Shown here: one piece after another, positions 16,713-24,634 of the stretch
How positions within the stretch are numbered: the stretch's first letter is position 1
Layout: the number at the start of each line of letters is the position of its first letter
NCBI GenBank assembly: GCA_019508115.1
Contig: JAEKMC010000072.1
Location: 1-32,255, forward strand
DNA length: 32,255 nt
Direction of reading: 5' to 3'
Source of the DNA: Sphingomonas sp.
GTDB lineage: Bacteria > Pseudomonadota > Alphaproteobacteria > Sphingomonadales > Sphingomonadaceae
Notes under the pieces: generated by a model
Told to the model about the DNA's origin: nothing
The model's database searches: none
The model's input: the letters and a program-made list of their open reading frames with translations, nothing else
Made by a program: the position numbers and the translations under genes

Positions 16713-18400
16713 TGCAAAAAGCGGCGGACATGATGCGTGACAATGCTCCGGCGGCGGCGGCGGCGCCGGAGGCGATGCCGCCGATCGCGCCGCGCTTGCT
16801 GACGGACTTGCTCGACAAGGCAGTCGCGCAGCACGGAGGCCGGCCGGCGATCGATTTCCTCGGTCGCCGCTGGACCTATCGGGAGCTGGGCGAGCTCGTT
16901 CGCCGGGCCGCGCGCGGCTTGCAGGATCTGGGCGTCAAACCGGGGACGCGCGTCGGCCTGTGCCTTCCCAACACGCCGTATTTCGTGATCTTCTATTTCG
17001 CGGTGCTTCGCGTTGGCGGGGTAGTGGTCAATTTCAACCCGCTTTATGTCGAGCGGGAGCTGAAGCATCAAATCGTGGATTCGGGCACGACGATCATGAT
17101 CGTGCCCGATCTCGAGATGATCCATTCCAAGGTCGCCCGGATCGCGGAGGAGACCGGGCTCGCCAACATCGTCGTCTGTCCGTTCGGGGCGGTGCTGCCG
17201 CCTATGAAACGCGCCGCCTTCGCGCTCTTCAAGCGACGCGACATAGCCCGGATTCCCAGGGATTCACGGCATGTCCGCTTCGCCGACCTGATCGCCGATC
17301 ATGCCGATCCCGAGCCGGTCGCGCAGTCGCCGCACGATCTGGCCGTGCTCCAATATACCGGCGGCACGACCGGCCAACCCAAGGGCGCGCGACTGTCCCA
17401 CGCCAATCTCGCCGCCAACAGCGCACAGATGATCCGGCATGTCGGTCATCTGCCCGACCGACAGGAGCGCACGCTTGGCGTGCTGCCGCTGTTCCACGTC
17501 TTCGCGCTGACGACGGTGCTCGATTATTCGGTCGATACCGCCGCCGAGATGGTGCTGCTGCCGCGCTTCGAGATGAAGCAATTCCTCGCCACGATCCGCC
17601 GGACGCGGCCAACTCAGTTCTTCGGCGTGCCGACCATCTACGCGGCGATGGATGCGCTCCCCGACGGGAAAGCGCCGAACCTGAGCACGATGAAGACCTG
17701 TATTTCGGGCGGCGCGCCTTTGCCGTTCGAGGTGCGCGACCAGTTCGAGCGCCGCTATGGCTGCCGGTTGGTCGAGGGATATGGCCTGTCGGAGGCGAGC
17801 CCGATCATCGCCTGCAATCCCTGCGAGGGAGTGGTCAAGAACAATAGTTGCGGCCCCGCTTTCCCGGAAACCGTGCTGGAGATACGCGACCTCGACGATC
17901 CGCATCGCGTGCTGGGCAGAGGCGAGCGTGGCGAGGTGTGCGCGCGCGGTCCGCAGGTGATGCAGGGTTATTGGAATCGCCCTGACGATAATGAGACGGT
18001 CTTCGTCGATGGCGCGCTACGCACCGGCGACGTGGGATATCTCGATGAAGACGGCTATCTTTTTCTGGTGGATCGCATCAAGGACCTGATCCTGTGCGGG
18101 GGGTATAACGTCTATCCGCGGATCATCGAGGATGCACTTTACGAGCATCCCGCGGTGGCGGAGGCGGTGGTGATCGGGGTGCCGGATGCGTATCGCGGTC
18201 AATCGCCCAAGGCATTTGTGGCGCTCCACGCCGGCATGCATGCCGACGAGGACGAATTGTGCGCGTTTCTGCAGGAAAGGCTAAGCAAGATCGAGATGCC
18301 GTCCAGTATCGAGCTTCGCGACAGCCTGCCCAAGACGATGATCGGCAAGCTTTCCAAGAAAGCATTGGCCGACGAGGAAGCGGCGAGGCGTGCGGCATGA
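16712..18400 (+). CDS. Long-chain acyl-CoA synthetase (AMP-forming), FadD-like
   Basis: This 562-residue member of the adenylate-forming superfamily activates fatty acids to acyl-CoA through an acyl-AMP intermediate. Visible motifs are the phosphate loop YTGGTTGQPKGARLSH (215-230), LPLFHVFAL, the adenine/acyl motif SGGAPLPFEVR and YGLSEASP, the hinge region TGDVGYLDEDGYLFLVDRIKD, GGYNVYPR and the C-terminal catalytic lysine in MIGKLSKK (Lys546). Length is normal for FadD (about 560). The ATG at 16712 overlaps the FadL-like stop, and the final TGA overlaps the MerR-like ATG (ATGA at 18397-18400), so porin, ligase and regulator are one transcription unit. I left the symbol blank because several ligase subtypes share these motifs. 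Confidence 0.93.
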   Translation: MQKAADMMRDNAPAAAAAPEAMPPIAPRLLTDLLDKAVAQHGGRPAIDFLGRRWTYRELGELVRRAARGLQDLGVKPGTRVGLCLPNTPYFVIFYFAVLRVGGVVVNFNPLYVERELKHQIVDSGTTIMIVPDLEMIHSKVARIAEETGLANIVVCPFGAVLPPMKRAAFALFKRRDIARIPRDSRHVRFADLIADHADPEPVAQSPHDLAVLQYTGGTTGQPKGARLSHANLAANSAQMIRHVGHLPDRQERTLGVLPLFHVFALTTVLDYSVDTAAEMVLLPRFEMKQFLATIRRTRPTQFFGVPTIYAAMDALPDGKAPNLSTMKTCISGGAPLPFEVRDQFERRYGCRLVEGYGLSEASPIIACNPCEGVVKNNSCGPAFPETVLEIRDLDDPHRVLGRGERGEVCARGPQVMQGYWNRPDDNETVFVDGALRTGDVGYLDEDGYLFLVDRIKDLILCGGYNVYPRIIEDALYEHPAVAEAVVIGVPDAYRGQSPKAFVALHAGMHADEDELCAFLQERLSKIEMPSSIELRDSLPKTMIGKLSKKALADEEAARRAA

Positions 18401-18813
18401 CCGCCCGCCACAAGCCGTCCGACGACCACGCCGCTTTGAAGGGCATTCAGGAGGTCGCGAAGGAGCTTGGCCTCACGATGCGTGCGCTGCGCTTCTATGA
18501 GGACAAGGGCCTGATCGCGCCGCAGCGCGTCGGCACCACGCGCATCTACGGCAAACGCGAAGTGGCGCGCGTGCGCCTCGTCCAGCGCGGCCGGCGGCTG
18601 GGCTTCACGGTGCGCGAGATCCAGGAATTCCTCGATCTCTACGATGCCGACCCCGAGCATGTGGAGCAGATGCGCCTGCTGATCGTGCGCGTGCGCGAGC
18701 GGCTGGCCGAGCTGGAGCAGCGTCGTGCGGGGATCGAGGAGGCGATCGCCGAACTGCGCGAGATGGAACGCGAGACGCTCGAGAGCCTCGAAAAAGCCGG
18801 CAAGTCCGCCTAG
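18397..18813 (+). CDS. MerR-family transcriptional regulator of the fatty-acid locus
   Basis: This 138-residue regulator has the MerR winged helix at about 14-80: IQEVAKELGLTMRALRFYEDKGLI, then IYGKREVARVRLVQRGRRLGFTVREI, followed by a long coiled coil (about 85-133) and no cysteine-rich metal site. Absence of metal-binding cysteines and the position behind the acyl-CoA ligase fit a small-molecule sensor controlling fatty or branched acyl catabolism, as MerR-type LiuR proteins do in other proteobacteria; the effector here is unknown. Translation is coupled to the ligase. The natural target is the spaced inverted repeat at 14809-14867, which would include autoregulation. The stop codon shares the palindrome CTAG with the stop of the convergent MBL-fold gene. 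Confidence 0.9.
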   Translation: MTARHKPSDDHAALKGIQEVAKELGLTMRALRFYEDKGLIAPQRVGTTRIYGKREVARVRLVQRGRRLGFTVREIQEFLDLYDADPEHVEQMRLLIVRVRERLAELEQRRAGIEEAIAELREMERETLESLEKAGKSA

Positions 18814-19778
18814 TCGGCCTTCGTCGGCGGCGCGCACAATTCCGCCTGCTTGGCGCGGTCGCGCAGGATCTTGTCGATATAATAATCCAGATAATCCTGG
18901 CTTTGCCGGCGTTCCTGCGCGGATTTTATCAGCGGCCCGGCACCCCTGATCCATCCGTCGATACAGGCCTGTTTGGGCGCCGATCCGGCTGCACAATCGA
19001 GCAAATCGTCGAAAGCCAACCGGTAGAGGTGGAAATCGGCGTGACTGAGGGGCTGGCCATGGCCTGGGTAAAGGATCGCGAAATCGGCGCGGTCGATCAC
19101 GTCCAGCGCATGCCGCCAGCCATCCGGACAGGCGGTGTCGAAGAAGGGCAGGGGCAGCACGACCAAATCACCGGCCGCTATGATCCGGGCTTTCGGATCA
19201 TAGACCCAGGTGTCGCCTTCCGTGGCGGCGAAGGGCGCGAGCCGTAATTCCAGCGTGCGACCCGCGTAAGGAAGCCTCGTGGTGCCGGTGACCGGGACAT
19301 CGGGCAGCAGGTCGCGGCGATCGGAAATCGCCTCGTAGCCCAAGCGGATATCGGCCTTGTCCGCCTCGGAGACGGACGGGTCGGCCAGCGTCTTCCGGGC
19401 ATTGTCGAGCGAATGCGCGAGGAAGTGGTCCAGCGCGCCATAGATTGCTTCACTCGTGTAGAGCTTGGCATTCGGATAGACCGCGCGCAGTTCCTGATTC
19501 CCACCGCTGTGATCGAGATGCCAATGCGTGTTCACGATCGCGACGATCGGCTTGTGGCGCGCCCGGGCATATTCGAGGATCGCCTGCTGATGCTCCTTGT
19601 GGCGCCCCGTATCCACGACGATCAGGCCGCGTGCATCCTCGAAGATGATCGTATTGCCGTCGGGCTGGCGGTCGGCTGGAAAAGCCCCCGGAATCAACTT
19701 GATCGGGAAAGCCCCCGGTGCCGGCGTCGCCCCGAGCAGCGCCAGACCGAGAAACGCGCCGACCAGGCCTTTCCTCAT
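18810..19778 (-). CDS. Exported MBL-fold (metallo-beta-lactamase superfamily) hydrolase-like protein
   Basis: This 322-residue protein has a signal peptide (1 to about 22, GLVGAFLGLALLGATPA). The superfamily motif is clear: NTHWHLDHSGGN (83-94) supplies His85, His87, Asp89 and His90, and AAGDLV (about Asp204) supplies the bridging Asp; YPGHGQPL supplies the last His. The third His of the usual set, which sits in the motif GPAHTDGD in class B enzymes, reads FAATEGDT here, with Ala185 in the His place, so metal site 1 may be altered. No specific substrate can be assigned; beta-lactamase activity is not implied. Its ATG overlaps the stop of the upstream exported methyltransferase gene (ATGA, 19775-19778). 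Confidence 0.88.
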   Translation of the reverse strand: MRKGLVGAFLGLALLGATPAPGAFPIKLIPGAFPADRQPDGNTIIFEDARGLIVVDTGRHKEHQQAILEYARARHKPIVAIVNTHWHLDHSGGNQELRAVYPNAKLYTSEAIYGALDHFLAHSLDNARKTLADPSVSEADKADIRLGYEAISDRRDLLPDVPVTGTTRLPYAGRTLELRLAPFAATEGDTWVYDPKARIIAAGDLVVLPLPFFDTACPDGWRHALDVIDRADFAILYPGHGQPLSHADFHLYRLAFDDLLDCAAGSAPKQACIDGWIRGAGPLIKSAQERRQSQDYLDYYIDKILRDRAKQAELCAPPTKAD

Positions 19779-20545
19779 TTGGACGGTTTGCGGAACTTCA
19801 GCGCGAACTGGCTGGTATGGCCGCGGATCGTCTTGTCGAACACGGGGATGGTGAGCGGATCCTTGGAATTGAGCAGGACGTCGCTCTTGCCCGCATAGTC
19901 GAACCCGGCCGCTTTCGCTTCCTTGATCACCGTGTCGGGATCGATCCGGTGGAGCGTATCGGTGTCGGCGGTGCCGTGGCCGGCGGCGCTCTTATGATCG
20001 ATCACGATGAAGATGCCACCGGGCTTGAGCGCGCGATAGGCCATCTTGGCGAAGGCCGCCGTGCCGGGCTTGCCCATGAACGGGTCGCCATAATCATGGT
20101 AATTTTGCGAGGTCCAGATCAGGTCGAGCGGCTCCGGCGCGGTCAGTTCGGCCGAGGGCTGCACCTGAACCACGACGTTGGGATAATGCGGATCGGCGGC
20201 GATCTGGCGTAATTTGGCGACGTCGCCCGACGCCTCCTTGGCATATGGCGCGGGCCAGACCGCATAGACCTTGCCTTTGGGGCCGACGATCGTGCTGAAG
20301 ATGCGCGTCCAATAGCCATTGCCCGGGATCAGATCGAGCACGCGCTGCCCGCTATGCACGCCCGACAGACCGACGAGCTCGGCGGGATGGCGGCGCGCAT
20401 CGTCGCCGCGCTGGGCGGCACGCCCGGGATCGGCGAGTGCGCTTGCCACTTGCGCCGCGTTCGACGCGGGGGCAGCAGGAAGGCAGGCGGCCCCGGCAAC
20501 AAGCAACGCGACAGCAGCGGACCGACCGATCAGTTTCCCAGGCAT
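19775..20545 (-). CDS. Exported class I SAM-dependent methyltransferase-like protein (COG4798-like)
   Basis: This 256-residue protein has a signal-peptide-like start (GRSAAVALLVAGAACLPAAPAS, about 7-28), then a Rossmann methyltransferase fold. Motif I is RVLDLIPGNGYWTRIF, followed by GPKGKVYAVWPAPYA, LDLIWTSQNYHDYGDP in the motif IV region, and ALKPGGIFIVIDHKSAAGHG. Motif I differs from the usual D-x-G-x-G-x-G. The predicted methyltransferases of COG4798 share this design and export signal. A SAM-dependent enzyme outside the cytoplasm would be unusual because SAM is cytoplasmic, so the true location and activity are open. GGGAGG precedes the ATG at 20545. It is translationally coupled to the MBL-fold gene, which suggests a common but unknown process. 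Confidence 0.85.
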   Translation of the reverse strand: MPGKLIGRSAAVALLVAGAACLPAAPASNAAQVASALADPGRAAQRGDDARRHPAELVGLSGVHSGQRVLDLIPGNGYWTRIFSTIVGPKGKVYAVWPAPYAKEASGDVAKLRQIAADPHYPNVVVQVQPSAELTAPEPLDLIWTSQNYHDYGDPFMGKPGTAAFAKMAYRALKPGGIFIVIDHKSAAGHGTADTDTLHRIDPDTVIKEAKAAGFDYAGKSDVLLNSKDPLTIPVFDKTIRGHTSQFALKFRKPSK

Positions 20546-20730
20546 GGATTCCTCCCATTTTCTTGTGCGAGCGATGCGCCAGGATCGCGCGATCGCGTAG
20601 TCAAGAAAACATAAAGAATCGCCAATTCGAACCAGATGCTGCGGACGCGCGCAGCGAAGCCGCGAACCGCCACGATCGCCGCATGTGATGGCCACGCTAA
20701 TTACGGGACGTTGCGGCTTATCGGCGGCCG

Positions 20731-21834
20731 CTACCGCTTTAGCAGGTCGACGAACTTGGTTCTCACCCGGGCGTCGTCGACACCCAGGACCACCCGCACG
20801 TCGCGTTCGCCCAGATGTGGTCCCTTACCAGGCGCCCAAGTCAGCAGCGCTCCGTAACTCGCGCCGGGCATCAGATCGACGTCCATCGCCAATTGCGTCT
20901 GGCGGGTCACGATAGACGGATCCAGCCATACCGAAACCGCCGTTTCGTCCCAGAGCGGATAGCCGGGCTCGGCAATCATCGACAAATAGTGCGCCACCGG
21001 CCGGCCCGAGGCGGTCGCTTTTGCGAACAATGGGCCATCCGCGATGTTCTGGCGGCTGGCGTCGTTGGTAACCAGCGTCAATTGCGGCCAAGGCGAGGTG
21101 AACACGATCCGCGTGGCCTCTGGATCCCAGAAATGGTTGATCGACATGCGCGGGGCGTAGGCCGCCTGCTCGGCGAACTGGTCAAGCGGCTTGTCGATTT
21201 CCGGAGGCAGCATGACGCCGCCTTCGGTCATCAGTTCCTTCACGCGTCCCGCAAAGCCGTCGTCCAGGCGTTGCGCCAGCGCGAGATTGGTGAGCGGACC
21301 CATGGCGAGGATGGTGATCTGACCAGGATATTTGCGGGTCATATCGATCATGAACTGCGCCGCTGAACGCGGGTCCGGCTTGGTGGCGGGCATGCCTTCG
21401 GCCATCGGCGGGATCACATCGGGGGCGTGGGTCTGACGCCGTTTCAATGTGTTGTAGCTGGGCCAGCTTTCCATCCAGGCGCCCTTGTACGGCATCGGGC
21501 TGTATGAGGCTTCGCGCAGTTTGTTGCGGGCCTGGGTGTTGACCAGGGGATAGATCGCGCCTTGTGCCACCGGAATATCGGTGCGCTGCACCAGTTCGAG
21601 CATGCGCAGCGTCTCGGCGGTTTCTTCCGGAGCCCAGCCATCGCCCGAGACCGTGGTGATGCCGAGAACCTCGACCGAGGGATCCTGCAACAGCATCAAT
21701 ATGCATTGCAGGTTGGGGTTCTCGAAAGCATCCTGATCGATGATCACCTTGCGGCGTTCCGCGGGGGCGGCCGGCGCCGCGTCAAAGCCTACGAAAGCGG
21801 TGATGGACAGCAGCAAGGCCAGTAACAGTCGCAT
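20731..21834 (-). CDS. Exported nucleoside hydrolase-like protein with altered catalytic motif
   Basis: This 367-residue protein has a signal peptide (1 to about 25) and the inosine/uridine-preferring nucleoside hydrolase fold: KVIIDQDAF at 29-37, VLGITTVSGD, MGPLTNLALAQRL (178-190) and YPLWDETAVSVWLDPS (292-307). In active enzymes the N-terminal motif is DxDxGxDDA; here it reads D33-Q-D35-A-F-E-N-P-N, so the last two Asp, which bind Ca2+ and the ribose, are Asn39 and Pro40. The later HD pair is W295-D296. The fold is clear, but ribosyl hydrolase activity is doubtful or altered. Possible roles are binding or hydrolysis of an extracytoplasmic nucleoside-like compound. No operon partner is evident; it lies alone between the methyltransferase and trmB. 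Confidence 0.82.
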   Translation of the reverse strand: MRLLLALLLSITAFVGFDAAPAAPAERRKVIIDQDAFENPNLQCILMLLQDPSVEVLGITTVSGDGWAPEETAETLRMLELVQRTDIPVAQGAIYPLVNTQARNKLREASYSPMPYKGAWMESWPSYNTLKRRQTHAPDVIPPMAEGMPATKPDPRSAAQFMIDMTRKYPGQITILAMGPLTNLALAQRLDDGFAGRVKELMTEGGVMLPPEIDKPLDQFAEQAAYAPRMSINHFWDPEATRIVFTSPWPQLTLVTNDASRQNIADGPLFAKATASGRPVAHYLSMIAEPGYPLWDETAVSVWLDPSIVTRQTQLAMDVDLMPGASYGALLTWAPGKGPHLGERDVRVVLGVDDARVRTKFVDLLKR

Positions 21835-21909
21835 GCGATCAAATATCCTAGGATGGTGGCGCGCACCTCATCGGGATGTCAGGGCGGGTGACGTGTCGAG
21901 GATGACGAG

Positions 21910-21959
21910 GAGGCGAGGCGCAGAAACGGCTTGCCTGTAATGATTGCCTGCCTCGCCTC
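21910..21959. repeat. 10-bp inverted repeat upstream of the nucleoside hydrolase-like gene
   Basis: GAGGCGAGGC (21910-21919) and GCCTCGCCTC (21950-21959) are perfect inverted arms around a 30-nt loop. They lie in the 210-bp gap between the trmB stop and the leftward nucleoside hydrolase-like gene, about 75 bp before its start. The structure could be an operator, an RNA hairpin or the terminator of trmB, but no T-tract follows on either strand. Confidence 0.6.
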
Positions 21960-22044
21960 AGCGATCCAGCGCAATAAAGTAGACGGACCATTGCCCTAAT
22001 CCACGCGGTCGCCGCTGCCGAAGCAAACCGCCTCATGGCCCCTC

Positions 22045-22725
22045 TTAAAGGCGCCTATAGGTCATATACCACACCTCGTGACCGATGCGGCGGGCCTTGG
22101 CCTCGTATCGCGTCTCGGGCCAGTCATCGGGGCGGGCGAGGAAGTCCCGCGGGCCTTGCGCCAGCCATTCGAAATGCGGGCTCTGGCCCATCACCATCAT
22201 CGCCCAGCGGCAATAGATGGGGTGATCGGTGCCGAAGCGGAATTCGGCACCAGGCTTGAGCTTGGCGGCGAGCAGGTCGATCGGGCCCTTGTTCATGAAG
22301 CGCCGCTTGGCGTGGCGCGCCTTGGGCCAGGGATCGGGGTGGAGCAGATAGGCGCGGGCGAGGCTGGCATCGGGCAAGCGCTCGATCACGTCGAGCGCGT
22401 CGCCATTGTAGATGCGGATATTGGTGAGGTCCTCATCGTCGACGTGCATCAGCAGCCCGACCACGCCGTCGAGGAAGGGCTCGCAGCCGATAAATCCATG
22501 ATCGGGCCGCATCGCCGCCTGGCCGGCGAGGTGCTCGCCACGTCCGAAGCCGATCTCCAGTTCGAGCGGACGATCGTCGCCGAACAAGGCAGCGGCGGTC
22601 AGCGCGCCCTCGAGGGGTACCGCTATTTGGGGCAGCAGGCGTTCGGTCAGCGCCGCCTGGCCGGCGCGCAGCTTATGCCCGGTGCGGCGGCCGTACAGGC
22701 GGCGGATGGTGGTCGGATCGGACAT
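22045..22725 (-). CDS. trmB: tRNA (guanine-N7-)-methyltransferase
   Basis: This 226-residue enzyme methylates N7 of G46 in the variable loop of tRNAs using SAM. The SAM site LELEIGFGRGEHLAGQA (54-70), the IGCEPF turn (79-84), LTNIRIYNGDA (100-110) and the signature LLHPDPWPKARHAKRRF (127-143) are all typical of TrmB. FRFGTDHPIYCRWA near the C-terminus is the usual TDxxxY segment. Length is normal. It is cytoplasmic. It is transcribed leftward behind the cytochrome c gene across a 101-bp gap holding a large inverted repeat. The assignment is firm from the signature motif. Confidence 0.96.
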   Translation of the reverse strand: MSDPTTIRRLYGRRTGHKLRAGQAALTERLLPQIAVPLEGALTAAALFGDDRPLELEIGFGRGEHLAGQAAMRPDHGFIGCEPFLDGVVGLLMHVDDEDLTNIRIYNGDALDVIERLPDASLARAYLLHPDPWPKARHAKRRFMNKGPIDLLAAKLKPGAEFRFGTDHPIYCRWAMMVMGQSPHFEWLAQGPRDFLARPDDWPETRYEAKARRIGHEVWYMTYRRL

Positions 22726-22737
22726 ATATAAAAATCG

Positions 22738-22813
22738 CCCGGCGGAGGCCGGGGCCGCTGGAGATATTCGAAACGCAGCGCTTCAAGACGCAGCGGCCCC
22801 GGCCTCCGCCGGG
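22738..22813. repeat. Perfect 23-bp inverted repeat between the cytochrome c gene and trmB
   Basis: CCCGGCGGAGGCCGGGGCCGCTG (22738-22760, given as the left arm) is the exact reverse complement of 22791-22813, with a 30-nt loop. Each arm also contains its own short palindrome, and the right arm is followed by GCGACGGAT, the same flank seen after copy 3 of the CCAGC palindrome. On the leftward transcript it lies just after the cytochrome c stop and 12 bp before the trmB ATG. The RNA hairpin should be very stable; no T-run is present. It looks like a REP-type element made of two inverted units. Confidence 0.85.
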
Positions 22814-22826
22814 GCGACGGATATGA

Positions 22827-23531
22827 TCAGTGCTTCTCGGTCGAAGTGCCCGAAACCGCGGGGGCAGCGTCACCGGCGATATTGTGCTTCGGCTGCTTGG
22901 CGGCCTCGGCTTCGGTCTGCACCGGCACATTCTTCGCCTTGGTTGCGTCCGCGCCGGTCGTTTCGGCGGCAGCCTTCTCCGGGCTCGCGGCGCCGGCCGC
23001 GGGCGCGGCAGGCAGCGGCAGTGGATGGTCACCCTGTTTGTTCAGGTAGGCGATCACGTTGGCGCGATCCTGTGGGTTAGACAGGCCTGCGAAGGTCATC
23101 TTGGTGCCCGGCGCATAGGCCTTCGGGCTGGTCAACCAGGCATTGAGGCTATCGAAATCCCACTTGCCGCCCTTGCTCTTGAGCGCATCGGAGAAAGCGA
23201 AACCGCCGCGGCCGGTTGCCGCAGCTTCGCCGACCACGCCATAGAGATTCGGGCCGAGCGCGTTGGCGCCACCCTTGTCCGCATTGTGGCAGGCGGCGCA
23301 CTTCTTGAAGACGTCTTCGCCCTTGGCGGCATCGGCCTGGCTCATATAAAAAGCGAAGGGCTTCTCGGCCGCCGCAACGGCGCCGCCTTCCTGCTCCACG
23401 CCCTGGACCTCATAGCCCATTTTCTCGGGGCGCTCGCTCTTGAAATGTTCGCCCGTGACGATCGTCAGGCCAAGACCGATGATGCCGGCAAACAATACCC
23501 AGCCAGCAATCGTGTTCGTGCGATCGTTCAT
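22827..23531 (-). CDS. Membrane-anchored cytochrome c (CycM/c552-like)
   Basis: This 234-residue class I cytochrome c carries an uncleaved N-terminal membrane anchor (about 8-26, TIAGWVLFAGIIGLGLTIV). The haem site is CAACH at 78-82 and the likely axial ligand is Met145 in GTKMTFAGL. GPNLYGVVGE and RANVIAYLNKQ complete the fold, which ends near residue 170. The rest is an Ala/Pro/Glu/Thr-rich disordered tail of about 60 residues. Anchored cytochromes of this kind carry electrons between the bc1 complex and cytochrome oxidases in alphaproteobacteria, with the haem domain in the periplasm. It is divergent from pheA; a TATATCGC box in the 132-bp gap may be the -10. The long tail is uncommon. Confidence 0.92.
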   Translation of the reverse strand: MNDRTNTIAGWVLFAGIIGLGLTIVTGEHFKSERPEKMGYEVQGVEQEGGAVAAAEKPFAFYMSQADAAKGEDVFKKCAACHNADKGGANALGPNLYGVVGEAAATGRGGFAFSDALKSKGGKWDFDSLNAWLTSPKAYAPGTKMTFAGLSNPQDRANVIAYLNKQGDHPLPLPAAPAAGAASPEKAAAETTGADATKAKNVPVQTEAEAAKQPKHNIAGDAAPAVSGTSTEKH

Positions 23532-23663
23532 GCCCCTGCCTGACCCTCAAAGGTTTGCGATATACCCCCCGCCGCGCGGGATTTGCCGGTTCCTTAGTGG
23601 GCGCGGGCGCGCGCCGCAAGCGGTTGCGGGCGAGGCTCGCAGCCTCTATCCGCCCCGGCCATC

Positions 23664-24551
23664 ATGGAGAGCTATCCCGCACCCGCGCGCGCTTTGGTCG
23701 CCGCAATGACCGAGGCCGCCGCCGAACATCCCGAACGCGCCGTCGCGATCCAGGGTGCGCCCGGCTGCAATTCGCACATCGCGGCGCTGGAAGCCATTCC
23801 CGACGCGCTGCCTTTGCCCTGTTTCAGCTTTGAGGATGCGCTTGATGCGGTGAAGGACGGCAAGGCGCGGCGGGCGCTGATCCCGATCGAGAACAGCCTG
23901 CATGGCCGCGTCGCGGACATTCATTTCCTGCTGCCCGAATCCGGCCTGTCCATCACCGGCGAGCATTTCATGCCGATCCGCTATTGGCTGATGGGGCTTG
24001 CGGGTGGGCAGGTCACCGGCGCGATGAGCCACCCGCAGGCGCTGGGCCAATGCCGGCATTGGCTGCGCGCGCATGGACTCAAGTCGTTGCCTTATACCGA
24101 TACGGCGGGCGCTGCGGCGATGGTGGCGGAGCTGGGCGATGGCTCGATCGGCGCGATCGCGCCGCGTCTTGCCGCCGATCTCTACGGGCTCGAGCTGATC
24201 GCCGACCGGCTGGAGGACAGCGACGACAATACGACGCGGTTCGTCATGCTCGAAGAAGGGGCGGTGACCCCGCCGTCCGGTGGACCGCGCATGACCAGCT
24301 TCGTGTTCGAAGTGAAGAATGTGCCCGCCGCGCTCTACAAGGCGCTCGGCGGTTTCGCGACCAACGGCGTCAACATGACCAAGCTTGAAAGCTACCAACG
24401 CGGCGCGAGCTTCGCCGCGACCGCTTTCTATTGCGACGTCGAAGGCGGGCCCGACGACGCGAACCTGGGGCGGGCACTGGAAGAGCTTGAATTCCATACC
24501 AAGAGCCACCGCATCCTGGGCACCTACCCCCAGGCGCGGCCGCGCGGTTGA
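23664..24551 (+). CDS. pheA: Prephenate dehydratase
   Basis: This 295-residue enzyme converts prephenate to phenylpyruvate, the penultimate step of phenylalanine synthesis. The periplasmic-binding-like catalytic part shows AIQGAPGCNSHIAA, FEDALDAV, IPIENSLHGRV (73-83), SHPQALGQC (122-130) and the catalytic NTTRF motif (Thr191, Arg192, Phe193). A C-terminal ACT domain (about 211-288) has VPAALYKALGGFATNGVNM, then TKLES, the Phe-binding GALV/ESRP-type region in variant form, so feedback inhibition by Phe is likely. No chorismate mutase domain is fused, as is common in alphaproteobacteria. The ATG at 23664 has only weak ribosome-site pairing. It is cytoplasmic and monocistronic in appearance. 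Confidence 0.95.
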   Translation: MESYPAPARALVAAMTEAAAEHPERAVAIQGAPGCNSHIAALEAIPDALPLPCFSFEDALDAVKDGKARRALIPIENSLHGRVADIHFLLPESGLSITGEHFMPIRYWLMGLAGGQVTGAMSHPQALGQCRHWLRAHGLKSLPYTDTAGAAAMVAELGDGSIGAIAPRLAADLYGLELIADRLEDSDDNTTRFVMLEEGAVTPPSGGPRMTSFVFEVKNVPAALYKALGGFATNGVNMTKLESYQRGASFAATAFYCDVEGGPDDANLGRALEELEFHTKSHRILGTYPQARPRG

Positions 24552-24583
24552 ACCCCTAACCGGACTCGGGTCGCCGCATTGAT

Positions 24584-24610
24584 GCGCGCGCGGCCTTGCC
24601 AAGCGCGCGC
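24584..24610. terminator. GC-rich hairpin after pheA (possible terminator)
   Basis: GCGCGCGC (24584-24591) with GGC, a CTT loop and GCC then AAGCGCGCGC (to 24610) forms a strong hairpin 33 bp after the pheA stop and 25 bp before the next ATG. A short CTTTAT stretch follows. It may end pheA transcription, but the T-run is poor, so read-through into the SGNH cluster is possible. Confidence 0.4.
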
Positions 24611-24634
24611 CCGCCTTTATCCCAAGTACATTCC

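Noticed and set aside
21848-22036. Possible 62-residue gene in the gap before trmB
   Set aside because: Arg/Ala/Pro-rich sequence without a ribosome site; the gap is better explained as non-coding.
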